Source: Nocardia vinacea NBRC 16497
GTDB lineage: Bacteria > Actinomycetota > Actinomycetes > Mycobacteriales > Mycobacteriaceae
Assembly (NCBI RefSeq): GCF_000308835.1
Contig: NZ_BAGN01000208.1
Coordinates: forward strand, 1 to 63,841
Direction of reading: 5' to 3'
DNA length: 63,841 nt
Shown: piece after piece, positions 1 through 8,754 of the stretch
How the letters are laid out: each line of letters starts with the position of its first letter
How positions within the stretch are numbered: position 1 is the first letter of the stretch
The notes under the pieces: model-generated
Told to the model about the DNA's origin: nothing
Seen by the model: only the letters and a program-made list of their open reading frames with translations
Database searches by the model: none
Made by a program: the position numbers and the translations under genes

Positions 1-75
1 TTCGAAGGCCGCATGGTCGATGCCCCGGTGCTGCGGCATGCCGAGCAGATCGTGCGGCGCGCAAACCACACCTGA
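1..75 (+). CDS. C-terminal end of a CitE / HpcH-HpaI aldolase-like lyase (partial)
   Basis: An open frame enters from the left edge and stops at TGA 73-75, giving 24 visible residues ending in MVDAPVLRHAEQIVRRA. The pattern (G)RMVDAPVxxxAxxI is typical of the C-terminus of citrate lyase beta-subunit-like proteins, which cleave or form acyl-CoA C-C bonds such as malyl-CoA or citramalyl-CoA. The stop is 30 bases before the acetoacetyl-CoA synthetase start on the same strand, so the two genes may be one operon for acyl-CoA metabolism. The family call rests on a short tail only. Confidence 0.55.
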   Translation, partial: FEGRMVDAPVLRHAEQIVRRANHT

Positions 76-92
76 TTTCCGAACACTCAGCC

Positions 93-98
93 AGGAGG
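93..98 (+). promoter_or_regulatory. Ribosome binding site fixing a GTG start
   Basis: A perfect AGGAGG lies 7 bases before GTG 106. An ATG at 101 is closer but out of frame with the synthetase, so the GTG is the start. Confidence 0.8.
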
Positions 99-105
99 TA
101 ATGCG

Positions 106-2049
106 GTGCAACCACAATGGGTGCCGACCGAATCAGATATCGCGAAGGCGCGCATCACCGACTTCGCCGGGTTCGTGGCTGCGCGCACCGGACAGTCCGT
201 GCCGGATTACCGGACACTGTGGCAGTGGTCGGTCGACGATCTGCCCGGCTTCTGGGGTGCGCTGTGGGATTACTTCCAACTCGGCCCGATCGCGGGCGAG
301 GTGCTGGCCAGCGCTGAAATGCCGGGCGCGCAGTGGTTTCCAGGTACCCGGCTGAACTATGTCGATCAGGTCGTACGACAGTTCCGCACCGATCGGCCCG
401 CCATCATCGCCGTGGCCGAGGACGCTCCGGTACGCGAGGTGTCCTGGAGCGAATTGATCGACAGCACCGCGGCATTCGCGCGCACACTGCGCTCGCTCGG
501 CGTGCAGCCGGGTGATCGGGTGGCCGGATACCTGCCGAATATTCCGGAGTCGGTGATCGCCTTTCTGGCCACCGCGAGCATCGGTGCGGTGTGGAGCGCC
601 TGCGGTCAGGACTATTCGCCCAAGGCGGCGCTGGACCGACTGGGCCAGCTCGAACCCACCGTGCTGATCACCGCGGACGGCTACCGGTTCGGCGGTAAGA
701 CGCATGACAAGCGCGACGATATCGCGGCATTGCGGGCCGGACTCGACACCGTGAAGACGACGGTCGCGGTATCCCAACTCGGGCTGCCGGTGCCGGACGC
801 ACTGGACTGGACCGAGGCGGCTGCCAATACCGAGGCCGTTGTCATCGAAACCGAGACGGTCGATTTCGACCATCCGTTGTGGATCGTCTTCTCCTCCGGC
901 ACCACCGGACTGCCCAAGGGCATCGTGCACGGGCACGGTGGCGTCGTGCTGGAACATCTCAAAGCCGTTGCGCTGCAGGCAGATATCGGCCCCGAGGACA
1001 CCTTCTTCTGGTATACCAGCCCGAGCTGGATGATGTGGAACTTCCAGGTCGCCGGGCTGCTGGTCGGTGCGACTATCGTCTGCTACGACGGCAGTCCCAC
1101 CTATCCAACCCCGGATGCGCTGTGGCACATCGCATCTCAGGTCGGCGCGACCGTGCTCGGCACCAGTCCGGGCTACGTGCTCGCCTGCATCAAGGCGGGT
1201 GCGGTACCGCGCACCGACCACGACCTCACCGCACTGCGGCAGGTCGGCATCACCGGTTCGTCATTGCCGCCCGCATCGGCGGTTTGGTTGGGCGAGAATG
1301 TCGGTGACCACGTCCAGGTCGCCTCGATCAGCGGCGGAACGGATGTGGTCTCTGCCTTTATCGGCGGTGCGCGGACCGTACCGACCTGGCCGGGTGAGCT
1401 TTCCGCGCCCTATCTGGGTGTCGCACTGGAGGCCTTCGACGCAGACGGCAAGCCGGTCCGCGACGAGGTCGGCGAACTCGTCATCACCAAGCCGATGCCG
1501 TCCATGCCGGTGCGTTTCTGGCACGATCCGGACGGAATCCGTTACCACGACGCGTATTTCGACATGTTTCCCGGCATCTGGCGGCACGGCGACTGGATCA
1601 CCATCACCGAACGCAACAGCATCGTGGTGCACGGCCGCTCCGACTCCACCCTCAATCGCCACGGCATCCGCATGGGCAGCGCCGACATCTACCAATCCGT
1701 CGAGCGCCTCCCCGAAATCACCGAGGCCCTCGTCATCGGCGCCGAACAACCCGACGGCGGCTACTGGATGCCTCTCTTCGTCACCCTCACCCCCGGAACC
1801 GACCTCACCGACGACCTGAAAGCCCGCATCAACACCACCATCCGCACCGAGGTCTCCCCCCGCCACGTCCCCGACGAAATCATCGTCGCCCCAGGCATTC
1901 CGCACACCCGCACCGGCAAGAAGCTCGAGGTCCCCATCAAAAAGCTTTTCCAGGGCGCCGACCCGACGCGCGTCGTCGAACGCAGCGCCGTGGACAACCC
2001 GGACCTGCTCGACTGGTACGCCGCTATCCGCCCCGATACCGAAAACTGA
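106..2049 (+). CDS. aacS: Acetoacetyl-CoA synthetase (acetoacetate-CoA ligase)
   Basis: This 647-residue cytoplasmic enzyme of the ANL adenylate-forming superfamily activates acetoacetate with ATP and CoA to acetoacetyl-CoA, allowing ketone-body-type carbon to be used. The length is normal for the family. Visible motifs are the P-loop-like SSGTTGLPKGIVHGHGG (about residues 263-279), the WMMWNFQVAGLLVGA segment characteristic of acetoacetyl-CoA rather than acetyl-CoA synthetases, the hinge region WRHGDW, and the C-terminal catalytic lysine region RTGKKLEVPIKK. The start is GTG 106 because of the AGGAGG at 93-98. It follows a lyase-like gene by 30 bases on the same strand. The downstream lipocalin gene is convergent. 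Confidence 0.92.
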   Translation: MQPQWVPTESDIAKARITDFAGFVAARTGQSVPDYRTLWQWSVDDLPGFWGALWDYFQLGPIAGEVLASAEMPGAQWFPGTRLNYVDQVVRQFRTDRPAIIAVAEDAPVREVSWSELIDSTAAFARTLRSLGVQPGDRVAGYLPNIPESVIAFLATASIGAVWSACGQDYSPKAALDRLGQLEPTVLITADGYRFGGKTHDKRDDIAALRAGLDTVKTTVAVSQLGLPVPDALDWTEAAANTEAVVIETETVDFDHPLWIVFSSGTTGLPKGIVHGHGGVVLEHLKAVALQADIGPEDTFFWYTSPSWMMWNFQVAGLLVGATIVCYDGSPTYPTPDALWHIASQVGATVLGTSPGYVLACIKAGAVPRTDHDLTALRQVGITGSSLPPASAVWLGENVGDHVQVASISGGTDVVSAFIGGARTVPTWPGELSAPYLGVALEAFDADGKPVRDEVGELVITKPMPSMPVRFWHDPDGIRYHDAYFDMFPGIWRHGDWITITERNSIVVHGRSDSTLNRHGIRMGSADIYQSVERLPEITEALVIGAEQPDGGYWMPLFVTLTPGTDLTDDLKARINTTIRTEVSPRHVPDEIIVAPGIPHTRTGKKLEVPIKKLFQGADPTRVVERSAVDNPDLLDWYAAIRPDTEN

Positions 2050-2121
2050 ACCGGCGCATTCAGCCGTGGATGGCGGGATCGACGACATCCTCGGTCCATT
2101 CCACCAGAGCTCCCCGCTGGC

Positions 2122-2754
2122 CTATATCGTGCAGAGAGGACGTATATCGGCTGCGCCGCCCGGGGTCGGCGAGGTCAGCAGGAGACAGGGGTCGTATCCG
2201 CGCTCTGCCACTACCGCCCGGATCTCGAGCCATTGCGCCGCGTCGACGGCGGGTGATCGCGACAGCACGAATCCGGACAAACGCAGCGGGTCGCCCACGA
2301 CTGCCCAGGAATAATCGTCGGCGATAAAAGTCACGATGTAATTGGTGGGCCCGTCGAGCGCATTCTGAAACGGGACCTGGGGAAAGCTCACGTGCAGCTG
2401 TGCGCGGCTGGCCGGATCGTTGACCCGGGCATTGCCGACGATGCGGTTCGTGGCCCCTGTCCAAGTGGTGCAGCTGTTCTCGACACGAATATTGCTCGCA
2501 TCGATCAGCTGGTAGTTCGCCACGGTGTCGCGTGCACAGTCGAGGTTGTAGGGTTGCGGCACGGCCGCGACCTGGTTCCAATCTCCGAGGTAACGCTGCA
2601 CGTCCAGAGCCGCAATCGGCTGCAACGGTTGCCCGCCGACCACCGGCCCCGCGGATGCGATCCCCGTACTCGCCGCCAGAGCCGCCGTTATCGCGGCGAT
2701 CGCTCGGACAATTCTCCACAACGTTCGTGTGCTCGGACCGAACAATGATCTCAC
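2122..2754 (-). CDS. Secreted lipocalin-family protein (Blc-like)
   Basis: The 210-residue product starts at GTG 2754, preceded by GAAGGAG; the frame stays open 47 codons further upstream, but that stretch has no coding character. An N-terminal signal peptide (basic start, hydrophobic core at about residues 16-34, ASA-G cleavage near 35) implies export. The lipocalin signature GDW follows at residues 57-59, leading into QVAAVPQPYNLDC. Several cysteines (C73, one in NSCTTW, two near the C-terminus) could form disulfides. Lipocalins bind small hydrophobic molecules, and bacterial Blc binds lysolipids or fatty acids. It lies downstream of a double-TetR regulator on the same strand, with a 147-base gap. 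The ligand is unknown. Confidence 0.82.
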   Translation of the reverse strand: MRSLFGPSTRTLWRIVRAIAAITAALAASTGIASAGPVVGGQPLQPIAALDVQRYLGDWNQVAAVPQPYNLDCARDTVANYQLIDASNIRVENSCTTWTGATNRIVGNARVNDPASRAQLHVSFPQVPFQNALDGPTNYIVTFIADDYSWAVVGDPLRLSGFVLSRSPAVDAAQWLEIRAVVAERGYDPCLLLTSPTPGGAADIRPLCTI

Positions 2755-2901
2755 CAGTGTCTCCTTCGGAAATCGATTCGGTTGACGGCCGCTGAAACCG
2801 CGGCTCGGCCGGTCGTCAATCGTGCATTCGATATCGGCGGGCCGGACGTCCTGACCTATCTCACGATGATGCGGAAATACGCGACGGGCGATCACACTAT
2901 T

Positions 2902-4164
2902 TCACGACATCGTATTCGGCGGCATGGTCCCGAAGAGGATGACTCGCATCAGGTGCGCGACCCGCTGCTGCGAGCACAATGGGTTATCGGGTCCGAGCCA
3001 CTGACCGAGGTCTACCACCAGCGCCAGGGCAGCGTGCACCAGCACCCGTGCCTCGGCCGCGGAGAGCTCCGGCCGGACTCCGATGAGCAGCTTGGCCCAC
3101 TCTTCTACGTTGAGCCGCTGGATATTTCGCAGTACGGTGCGATCCTCCGGCGGCACATTGCTGATCTCCGCGTAGTACACGAAGGTCAGCTTGCGCTCGG
3201 CGAACGAGCCCTGCACGTACAGCTCGATCAGGGTGCCAAGTGCCTGTTCCGGGGCATCCGATGCGGCGATGGCGGGTCCGATTGCCGCCGAAACCCGGTC
3301 CGCCGCACGGCGAAACGCGGCCGCGAGCAGGTCGCCCTTGCTGCGGTAGAAGCGGTACACCGCTGACGAGGCAGGCAGGCCCGCGGCATTGGCAATATCC
3401 TCCACGCTCACATTGGGATACCCGTGCTCATGAAAAAGCTCGATTGCCCGCACCAGCAACAGCTCGTGTTTGAAGGTGAGCGGAACCTCCTTCGCACCAA
3501 GGGATTCGGTGTCATCGCCGGGCGCGGGCAGATCACATGCGGTCACCGCATGACAGGCCGAGCGCAGCAAGGCCGTCAGCGCACGCACAGGCACGGCGAC
3601 ATGATGATCGGAGATGCTGCCGATTACGCTCATCGCGGCAGCCGAGAGCACCGCCCGATCCCCGTCGGGCAGCTCGGGTCGGGTCTCGGCCAGCAATTCG
3701 CGGGCCACCGAATCAGTGGTGATCAGATGATCGATGAGGATCTGGCGGTCGGGATCCTCCAGGTAGCGGTTCTGCCAGCGCAGCAATGCGGCGCTGCGGC
3801 GATTCGCGATGGAGGCCGCGATGAGGGCATCGAGGATGTGGTCGAGGCGTTCGGCGGCGGGCCGGTCACGCAGCCGCTCGGGCAGGCGTACGGCCTCGGT
3901 GCTCAGTCCGGCCAACCGCAGCGCCTCCTCGCGGAACAGCGCGTATTTGCTCGGATAGTGCCGATACAGTGCGGTAGAGCTGATATCGAGGCGTGAGGCG
4001 ATGTCCTCCATGCTCACGCCGTGGTAGCCGAATGCGCCGAAGGCCTCCGCGGCGGCGGCGGCGATCTGCGCCCGTCGGTTGCGCGGGCGGCGGCGCACCT
4101 CACGCGATCGCGCGGTGCGGCCTGCGGCCGCGTCCTCCGCTGCGCGACGATCCTCGGCATCCAT
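2902..4164 (-). CDS. Double-domain TetR regulator, Mce3R-like (copy 1)
   Basis: This 420-residue protein carries two TetR helix-turn-helix domains, at about residues 32-80 (GVSMEDIASRLDISSTALYRHYPSK) and 230-283 (NVSVEDIANAAGLPASSAVYRFYRSK). Each is followed by a helical ligand/dimer region. Ordinary TetR proteins are about 200 residues with one such domain. The tandem layout is that of Mce3R, which controls an mce operon in Mycobacterium tuberculosis, so control of the neighbouring mce genes is a reasonable inference. ATG 4164 is the first in-frame start. The gene upstream (4344-5633) is a close paralogue. The upstream gap holds a perfect palindrome and a TAACATA motif also found before the mce operon, suggesting autoregulation. 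Confidence 0.88.
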   Translation of the reverse strand: MDAEDRRAAEDAAAGRTARSREVRRRPRNRRAQIAAAAAEAFGAFGYHGVSMEDIASRLDISSTALYRHYPSKYALFREEALRLAGLSTEAVRLPERLRDRPAAERLDHILDALIAASIANRRSAALLRWQNRYLEDPDRQILIDHLITTDSVARELLAETRPELPDGDRAVLSAAAMSVIGSISDHHVAVPVRALTALLRSACHAVTACDLPAPGDDTESLGAKEVPLTFKHELLLVRAIELFHEHGYPNVSVEDIANAAGLPASSAVYRFYRSKGDLLAAAFRRAADRVSAAIGPAIAASDAPEQALGTLIELYVQGSFAERKLTFVYYAEISNVPPEDRTVLRNIQRLNVEEWAKLLIGVRPELSAAEARVLVHAALALVVDLGQWLGPDNPLCSQQRVAHLMRVILFGTMPPNTMS

Positions 4165-4259
4165 CCCGCGATGTTAGCCCAACCGGACGCTTGCTCGACG
4201 TCTCTTCCCAGGGCTGAAATCGCAATGAATGGAAGGTCGCAAAAGCACGCTCTTACATG

Positions 4260-4305
4260 GAGTGTCTACACTCAATCCGTACGGAATACTCACTAACATA
4301 CTCAG
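4260..4305. promoter_or_regulatory. Candidate operator cluster upstream of the first double-TetR gene
   Basis: In this AT-rich gap, GAGTGT-CT-ACACTC (4260-4273) is a perfect inverted repeat. CCGTACGG (4277-4284) is a second perfect palindrome inside a 12-of-14 symmetric stretch. ATACTCAC (4286-4293) and ATACTCAG (4298-4305) form a near direct repeat that contains TAACATA at 4294-4300. TetR proteins bind short palindromes like these. Binding is inferred. Confidence 0.5.
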
Positions 4306-4343
4306 AACGGCGACGGGCGGTGTAGCGAAGCGGAGGGTGTGGA

Positions 4344-5633
4344 CTACGAGCGGGCCGGGCGGCCGAACAGGACCAGCTGCATGAGCAATCGAACCCGAGC
4401 CGGGGAGGCGATCGGTTCGACACCGAAGTTGCGCCCCAGATCGACCACCAACGCGAAGGCCGCGTGGATCAGGAAGCGAGCCTCGGCGGGTGAAAGCTCC
4501 GGTCGCACATCGCGCAGCAGCCGCGCCCACTCTTCGACGCTGAGCCGCTGGATATTCCGCAGCACGGTGCGCTCGTCGCTCGGAACATGCTGGAACTCCG
4601 TGTAATACACGAAGGTGAGCGCGCGTTCGGAGAACGAACCATCGACGTACTGTTCGATCAGTGTGGTCAATGCCGCTTCCGAGTCGGACGCCGCTGCCAC
4701 CGCGGGGCCGATCGCACCGGAAACCCGGTCGGCGGCCCGTCTGAACGCGGCCGCGAGCAGATCGCTCTTGCCCCGATAGAACCGGTACACCGCCGATGCG
4801 GCGGAAAGCCCTGCGGCAGTGGCGATTTCCTCGACGCTGACATTCGGATAGCCGCGATCGTGGAAGAGTTCGACGGCCTTGCGCAGCAACAGCTCATGTT
4901 TGAACGAATCCGGAATCTCGGCTGCCACCGGCAGTTCGGCATCCGCTTCCAGTGCGGGCAGCTCGGCGGGCACAATCGACCAGCAGGCCGAACTCAACAG
5001 CCGGGCAAGGGATTTCGCGGGCAGACTGGCATGGTGATCGGCGATACTGGTGATCGCGCTCAGCAGGGCGGCGCGCAGCACTCGCAGCTCATCCTCCGCG
5101 AGCTCCGGTCGCAATGCGGCCAATTGCACACCGATCGCGCCGACGACGGCAAGCTGCTGGTCGGTCAGGACCGTCAGATCCTCCGGTTCGAGATAGCGGC
5201 CCTCCCAGCGCACCAGGGTGACGGTCGGCCGATTCTCGATTGTCACGCCGATGAGGGCGTCGAGCACTTGGCGCAGCCGCCGCTCCGGCGTCCAGGGTTT
5301 ACCCACCCCGCCGACTCCGTCGGCTGCCATCCCCCCGCCCCGCGCCGCTTCCGGCAGCTCGACCGATTCGGTCATTGCCCGGCCCACCCGCAGCAATTCC
5401 TCGCGGAACAGCGCGTACTTGCTCGGATAGTGCCGATACAGTGCCGCCGAACTGATCCCCAGCCCGGACGCGATATCCTCCATGCTCACGCCGTGATAGC
5501 CCAGCGCACCGAACGCGGCCGCCGAGGCCGCCGCGATCTGGGCCCGCCGATTCTTCGGCCTGCGCCGAATCTCCCGCGGTGCCGAGTCGCCGCTGACCGC
5601 CTTGCGCGCCGTACGGCGATTGTCGACACTCAT
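4344..5633 (-). CDS. Double-domain TetR regulator, Mce3R-like (copy 2)
   Basis: The 429-residue product has TetR helix-turn-helix domains at about residues 31-79 and 244-297. Both match the neighbouring copy (2902-4164) almost word for word in the recognition region (GYHGVSMEDIAS; GYPNVSVEE), so the pair arose by tandem gene duplication. The start is taken at ATG 5633; an in-frame TTG at 5666 is possible but has no better ribosome site. After the first domain this copy has an extra glycine-rich stretch (AARGGGMAADGVGGVGKP) absent from copy 1, and the DNA there contains a palindrome (5310-5324). It lies downstream of the mce operon behind a hairpin, so it probably has its own promoter. The most likely targets are the mce operon and itself. 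Confidence 0.87.
   Translation of the reverse strand: MSVDNRRTARKAVSGDSAPREIRRRPKNRRAQIAAASAAAFGALGYHGVSMEDIASGLGISSAALYRHYPSKYALFREELLRVGRAMTESVELPEAARGGGMAADGVGGVGKPWTPERRLRQVLDALIGVTIENRPTVTLVRWEGRYLEPEDLTVLTDQQLAVVGAIGVQLAALRPELAEDELRVLRAALLSAITSIADHHASLPAKSLARLLSSACWSIVPAELPALEADAELPVAAEIPDSFKHELLLRKAVELFHDRGYPNVSVEEIATAAGLSAASAVYRFYRGKSDLLAAAFRRAADRVSGAIGPAVAAASDSEAALTTLIEQYVDGSFSERALTFVYYTEFQHVPSDERTVLRNIQRLSVEEWARLLRDVRPELSPAEARFLIHAAFALVVDLGRNFGVEPIASPARVRLLMQLVLFGRPARS
5310..5324. repeat. Short palindrome inside an in-frame expansion of the second TetR gene
   Basis: GCCGAC-TCC-GTCGGC has perfect six-base arms and a three-base loop. It lies in the glycine-rich segment that copy 1 of the regulator lacks. 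Confidence 0.45.
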
Positions 5634-5736
5634 GCGGCCATGGTATCGACCCTCGGACCGCCCCAACTGTCTAGGTCGGTCTGATTTGCCCAGGTGGGAG
5701 CATCCGGCTCCATTTCGGAGCTACCCGTGCATGAAA

Positions 5737-5771
5737 CTGTTCGGCTTCGGCTGCGGCATCAGGCCGAACAG
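5737..5771 (-). terminator. Candidate terminator hairpin after the mce operon
   Basis: CTGTTCGGC (5737-5745) and GCCGAACAG (5763-5771) are perfect nine-base arms with a 17-base loop. The hairpin begins 20 bases past the stop of the last mce-operon gene. On the transcribed strand only a short TTT follows, which is common for actinobacterial hairpins. It would separate the mce transcript from the double-TetR genes. Confidence 0.5.
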
Positions 5772-5791
5772 CACTCCGAGCCATCCCTGGG

Positions 5792-6487
5792 CTAGGACCG
5801 TGGCGGGGTGGCGAGGGGGGAGTTCACCTTGTTGACCAGCCATCGGCCGTCCACCTTCTCGAGCCGCATGACCATGGACAGTTGGCCGGGAGCCGGCTTG
5901 CCCTGGGTGCCCATGCTGGTGATGGTTTGGCCGATTACCACGATGGCCTCGGCGGAGGTGGTGTCGCCGGATTTGATCGCGCACTGGACGTCGTTGACCT
6001 TGGAGACCACCTCGCCCTGGGTGAGGACATCGCGCAGTTCCTTGCTGGTGCTGTCGAATTGCTTCTTCCAGTCGCCGGTGGCGCCGTCGAGGACTGCGGC
6101 GAAGTATTTGTCGAGATTCCTGGCGTCGTAGTCGGCGAGTACTGGTGCGTATCGGCAGGCAGCGAGGCGGGCGTCCTCGTGGGCGGCGACCATGGCCTTG
6201 TTGTCCTTGTTCTGGAGGTAGAAGAACACCGTGGAGGCCACTGCGGCGGCGAGTAGCAGTGCGGCGGCGGCGCGGGAGGCGATGGCGGTGCGCTTGCTGG
6301 GCTTGCGGATGAGCGCAAACCGCTGGACCGCAGTCGCTTTCGCGCCTACATCTGGCGTGGCGTCCACACTCGGCGCGGCATCCGCGTCGATATCCTTGCC
6401 GAGCGAGACGGTCACCTCCGGCACATCGGCATCGGCCTGCGCATTCTCGATCTCCTTGTCGGCTGTATCGGAAATTCGCTCGCTCAT
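5792..6487 (-). CDS. Mce-associated membrane protein (Mam family)
   Basis: This 231-residue protein has an acidic cytoplasmic N-terminal part (about 1-65), one hydrophobic segment (about 73-90, ALLLAAAVASTVFFYLQ) and an extracytoplasmic domain rich in Thr and Lys. This is the usual architecture of Mam proteins encoded at the end of mycobacterial mce operons, where they are thought to stabilise the transporter. It begins 12 bases after the mceF stop, with AGGA upstream of ATG 6487, and is the last gene before a hairpin. No catalytic motif is visible. Confidence 0.85.
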   Translation of the reverse strand: MSERISDTADKEIENAQADADVPEVTVSLGKDIDADAAPSVDATPDVGAKATAVQRFALIRKPSKRTAIASRAAAALLLAAAVASTVFFYLQNKDNKAMVAAHEDARLAACRYAPVLADYDARNLDKYFAAVLDGATGDWKKQFDSTSKELRDVLTQGEVVSKVNDVQCAIKSGDTTSAEAIVVIGQTITSMGTQGKPAPGQLSMVMRLEKVDGRWLVNKVNSPLATPPRS

Positions 6488-6499
6488 AGCTTCTCGTTC

Positions 6500-7678
6500 C
6501 TATCTGCCGGGTGCGGGGCGGGAGAGTTCATTGCCGGTGACGCCGGGCGGCGGGCCGGAACCGTTGTCCGGCACATTCGGTCGTGGTGCGTTCGCCGAAC
6601 CACGCACCTGCAGTGCGGGATTGGTGGTGATGCAGTAGTTGTAGAGCCGCACCCTGGTTTCGACGGTCTTGTCGGTCGGCACCACGGGGATCGTGTCGTA
6701 GTCACAGGTCGGACGCGGCCACGGATCGACCATGGTGTTGAAGGCGTTGTCGTGTGCCGGAATTCCGATGGCCTCCGAACCCGCGCGCAGCGCCGGGAAC
6801 AGCGCTTCGATCGCTGGTTGACGCAACTTGGCCGCCTTGGTGATGGCGACGAAGTTGGTGATCAGGTTGGTCATCGGGTCCTGCGTGTCGTGCACGATGC
6901 CGCCGAGGTTGGCCAATTGGCCGGGGCCGAGTTCGAGGAATTTGCGCACTTCCTGATCGGCCGCGGTCAATTGCTGGAACAGTGTGCTCGAGCCAGTCGT
7001 CAGCGTGGTCAGATCGGGTTGGGCGTGGGTGGTGGTTTCGGCGATCACCTGTAGGTTCTCGATGAGTCGCTGGGTTTGCGGGAGCAGATCGGTCAGTCCG
7101 GACATGGCCCGGCTGATTCCGGCGACCATATTGCGCAACCGATCCGGACCACCGGCCAGCGCCTTGTCGAGTTCATCGATGATCACATCGAGTCGCGCCG
7201 GATTCATCCCGCCGATCAGCCCGCTCATATTCGTGAGCACCGACTGCACCGTCACCGGTGTGCTCGTCGCCGACCGATCGACGATCGAGCCGTCGGACAG
7301 ATACGGTCCACTGTCGGAATCGGGGCGGAAGTCGAGGTACTGCTCCCCCGCCGCCGAGAGCCTGCCGACGGCGACAGTGCCGCCCACCGGAATCCTTGCG
7401 GTGTCATTGATTTGGGCGATAGCGGCAACGCCGTCGCCGGATACATGAACGTCGAGTACCTTGCCGACCCGACTGCCGCGGAAGGTGACGTCATTGTTCG
7501 GCGCGAGTCCGCCGGAGCTCTCGAGCTCGACCCGGACCCGGTAGGTGCTCGGCAGCGGATTGATCCGCAGCACGGCCGCACCGAGATAGGACATGCCGAG
7601 AATCAGCACGACGATCAGCCCGATATTTGCCACTGCGATCCGATGTCGAACCAGCCAGTGCCACAGCGGAATATTCAT
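6500..7678 (-). CDS. mceF: MCE-family substrate-binding protein, MceF position
   Basis: The 392-residue product has one N-terminal membrane anchor (about residues 12-33, VANIGLIVVLILGMSYLGA) and then an MCE (MlaD-like) domain with LAPNNDVTFRGSRVGKV, followed by a long helical region. ATG 7678 overlaps the mceE stop by four bases (ATGA); the open frame further upstream is not needed. It ends in a Pro/Gly-rich tail. MCE proteins assemble into a periplasm-spanning channel that carries lipids to the YrbE permease. It is sixth in the mceA-F series. Confidence 0.92.
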   Translation of the reverse strand: MNIPLWHWLVRHRIAVANIGLIVVLILGMSYLGAAVLRINPLPSTYRVRVELESSGGLAPNNDVTFRGSRVGKVLDVHVSGDGVAAIAQINDTARIPVGGTVAVGRLSAAGEQYLDFRPDSDSGPYLSDGSIVDRSATSTPVTVQSVLTNMSGLIGGMNPARLDVIIDELDKALAGGPDRLRNMVAGISRAMSGLTDLLPQTQRLIENLQVIAETTTHAQPDLTTLTTGSSTLFQQLTAADQEVRKFLELGPGQLANLGGIVHDTQDPMTNLITNFVAITKAAKLRQPAIEALFPALRAGSEAIGIPAHDNAFNTMVDPWPRPTCDYDTIPVVPTDKTVETRVRLYNYCITTNPALQVRGSANAPRPNVPDNGSGPPPGVTGNELSRPAPGR

Positions 7679-8754
7679 CGCCCACCGCCTTGCAGCCGCC
7701 CGATGACCTTCTGGATCACCTCGGCCAAACTGCCGATGAATGCGGGTACATCGCCGATTTCCGGCCAACGGCTGCCCTTCGGATCGGTGAGCGCACCGAT
7801 ATCGAGATAGGAAACCGTGGCGGCGACCGCAAGCACCGGCCCGTCATAGCTGGCCATGACATTGGGATAGATGGCGTGCAGCCCGTCCAGCGTGCCCGCC
7901 AGATTGTCGCCCATCTGAGTGAATCCGGACATCAGCCGCTGGATACTGTCGAACAGGCTCAGGAACTCCGGGCCAGTGGTGTCGGTGAAATCACCAAGTG
8001 CGGACATGGTCACCGAGACCTTTGCGACGAGTTCGGCGATACTCCTGCTGTTTTCGGCGACCAGTCCGATCAACGGTGGGAATGTATCCGCAGCGGCACC
8101 CAATTCTGCCTTGCGCCTGGCCAATTCGCCGGTGAGCACGTTCAGTCCGGAGAGCACGCTGTCGACGTCTGCGGTGCGTGCGTTGAGTGCCGCGAGCACA
8201 TCGGTCATTTCGGTGATCAGATGTGCGAGCTGTGGTGCGCGCCCGGCGAACATCGAATTCATCTCGGTGGTTATCCGAGCCACCTGATTGAGCCCACCGC
8301 CGTTGAGCAGCATGGAGATCGACATCATCAACTGTTCGACCGACGCGCCGGTGCCGGTATGGTCGGGCGCGATGGTGTCGCCGGGACGCAGCATTTCGGC
8401 GCTCTGCTGCTTGGCGGGCAGGGTCATCGCGACGAACATGTCACCGAGCGGAGTGGCCTGGCGCAGTTCGGCGGTGGTGCCGCGGGGCAGCTGAATATCC
8501 TGCCGGATCTGCATTTCCACATCGGCGAGGAAATTGGTGGTGCTGATCTTGGAGACCATGCCGATTTCGGTGCCGCCGATCTTCACATGTGCATTCGCGG
8601 GTAGGTTGAGCGCGTCCTTGAAAACGGCGTGCAACTCATAGCCCGGCCCACCGATGCCCGGCTTCGGCAGCGGCACATTGTCGACCGTCACGGCACACCC
8701 CGCTGCGGCGACAGCAACCATCGCCGCGACGAAAGCCGAACGCGCCGCCCTCAT
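7675..8754 (-). CDS. mceE: MCE-family lipoprotein, MceE position
   Basis: The 359-residue product has a signal peptide ending in the lipobox AAAGC (cysteine at residue 20), so it should be lipid-anchored, as MceE/LprK proteins usually are. The MCE domain follows (ALNLPANAHVKIGGTEIGMV) with a long helical C-terminal part. ATG 8754 overlaps the mceD stop by four bases. It is part of the lipid channel together with the other MCE proteins. Confidence 0.92.
   Translation of the reverse strand: MRAARSAFVAAMVAVAAAGCAVTVDNVPLPKPGIGGPGYELHAVFKDALNLPANAHVKIGGTEIGMVSKISTTNFLADVEMQIRQDIQLPRGTTAELRQATPLGDMFVAMTLPAKQQSAEMLRPGDTIAPDHTGTGASVEQLMMSISMLLNGGGLNQVARITTEMNSMFAGRAPQLAHLITEMTDVLAALNARTADVDSVLSGLNVLTGELARRKAELGAAADTFPPLIGLVAENSRSIAELVAKVSVTMSALGDFTDTTGPEFLSLFDSIQRLMSGFTQMGDNLAGTLDGLHAIYPNVMASYDGPVLAVAATVSYLDIGALTDPKGSRWPEIGDVPAFIGSLAEVIQKVIGRLQGGGR

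Noticed and set aside
133..1221. A 362-codon minus-strand frame opposite acetoacetyl-CoA synthetase
   Set aside because: It mirrors the codon bias of the real gene and has no motif or ribosome site of its own.
2060..2719. A 219-codon minus-strand frame overlapping the lipocalin
   Set aside because: It is in a different frame from the one carrying the signal peptide and lipocalin motif, and has an arginine-rich shadow composition.
4314..4345. CGACGGGCGG followed by GTAGCGAAGCGGAGG, resembling part of the NRPS repeat
   Set aside because: It lacks the paired stem and the TCGATGG block. Similar G/C-rich tails are common in such genomes, so it is not counted as a copy.
5634..5666. An 11-codon upstream extension of the second double-TetR gene from a TTG
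   Set aside because: No ribosome site favours it, and the first ATG gives an N-terminus comparable to the sister protein.
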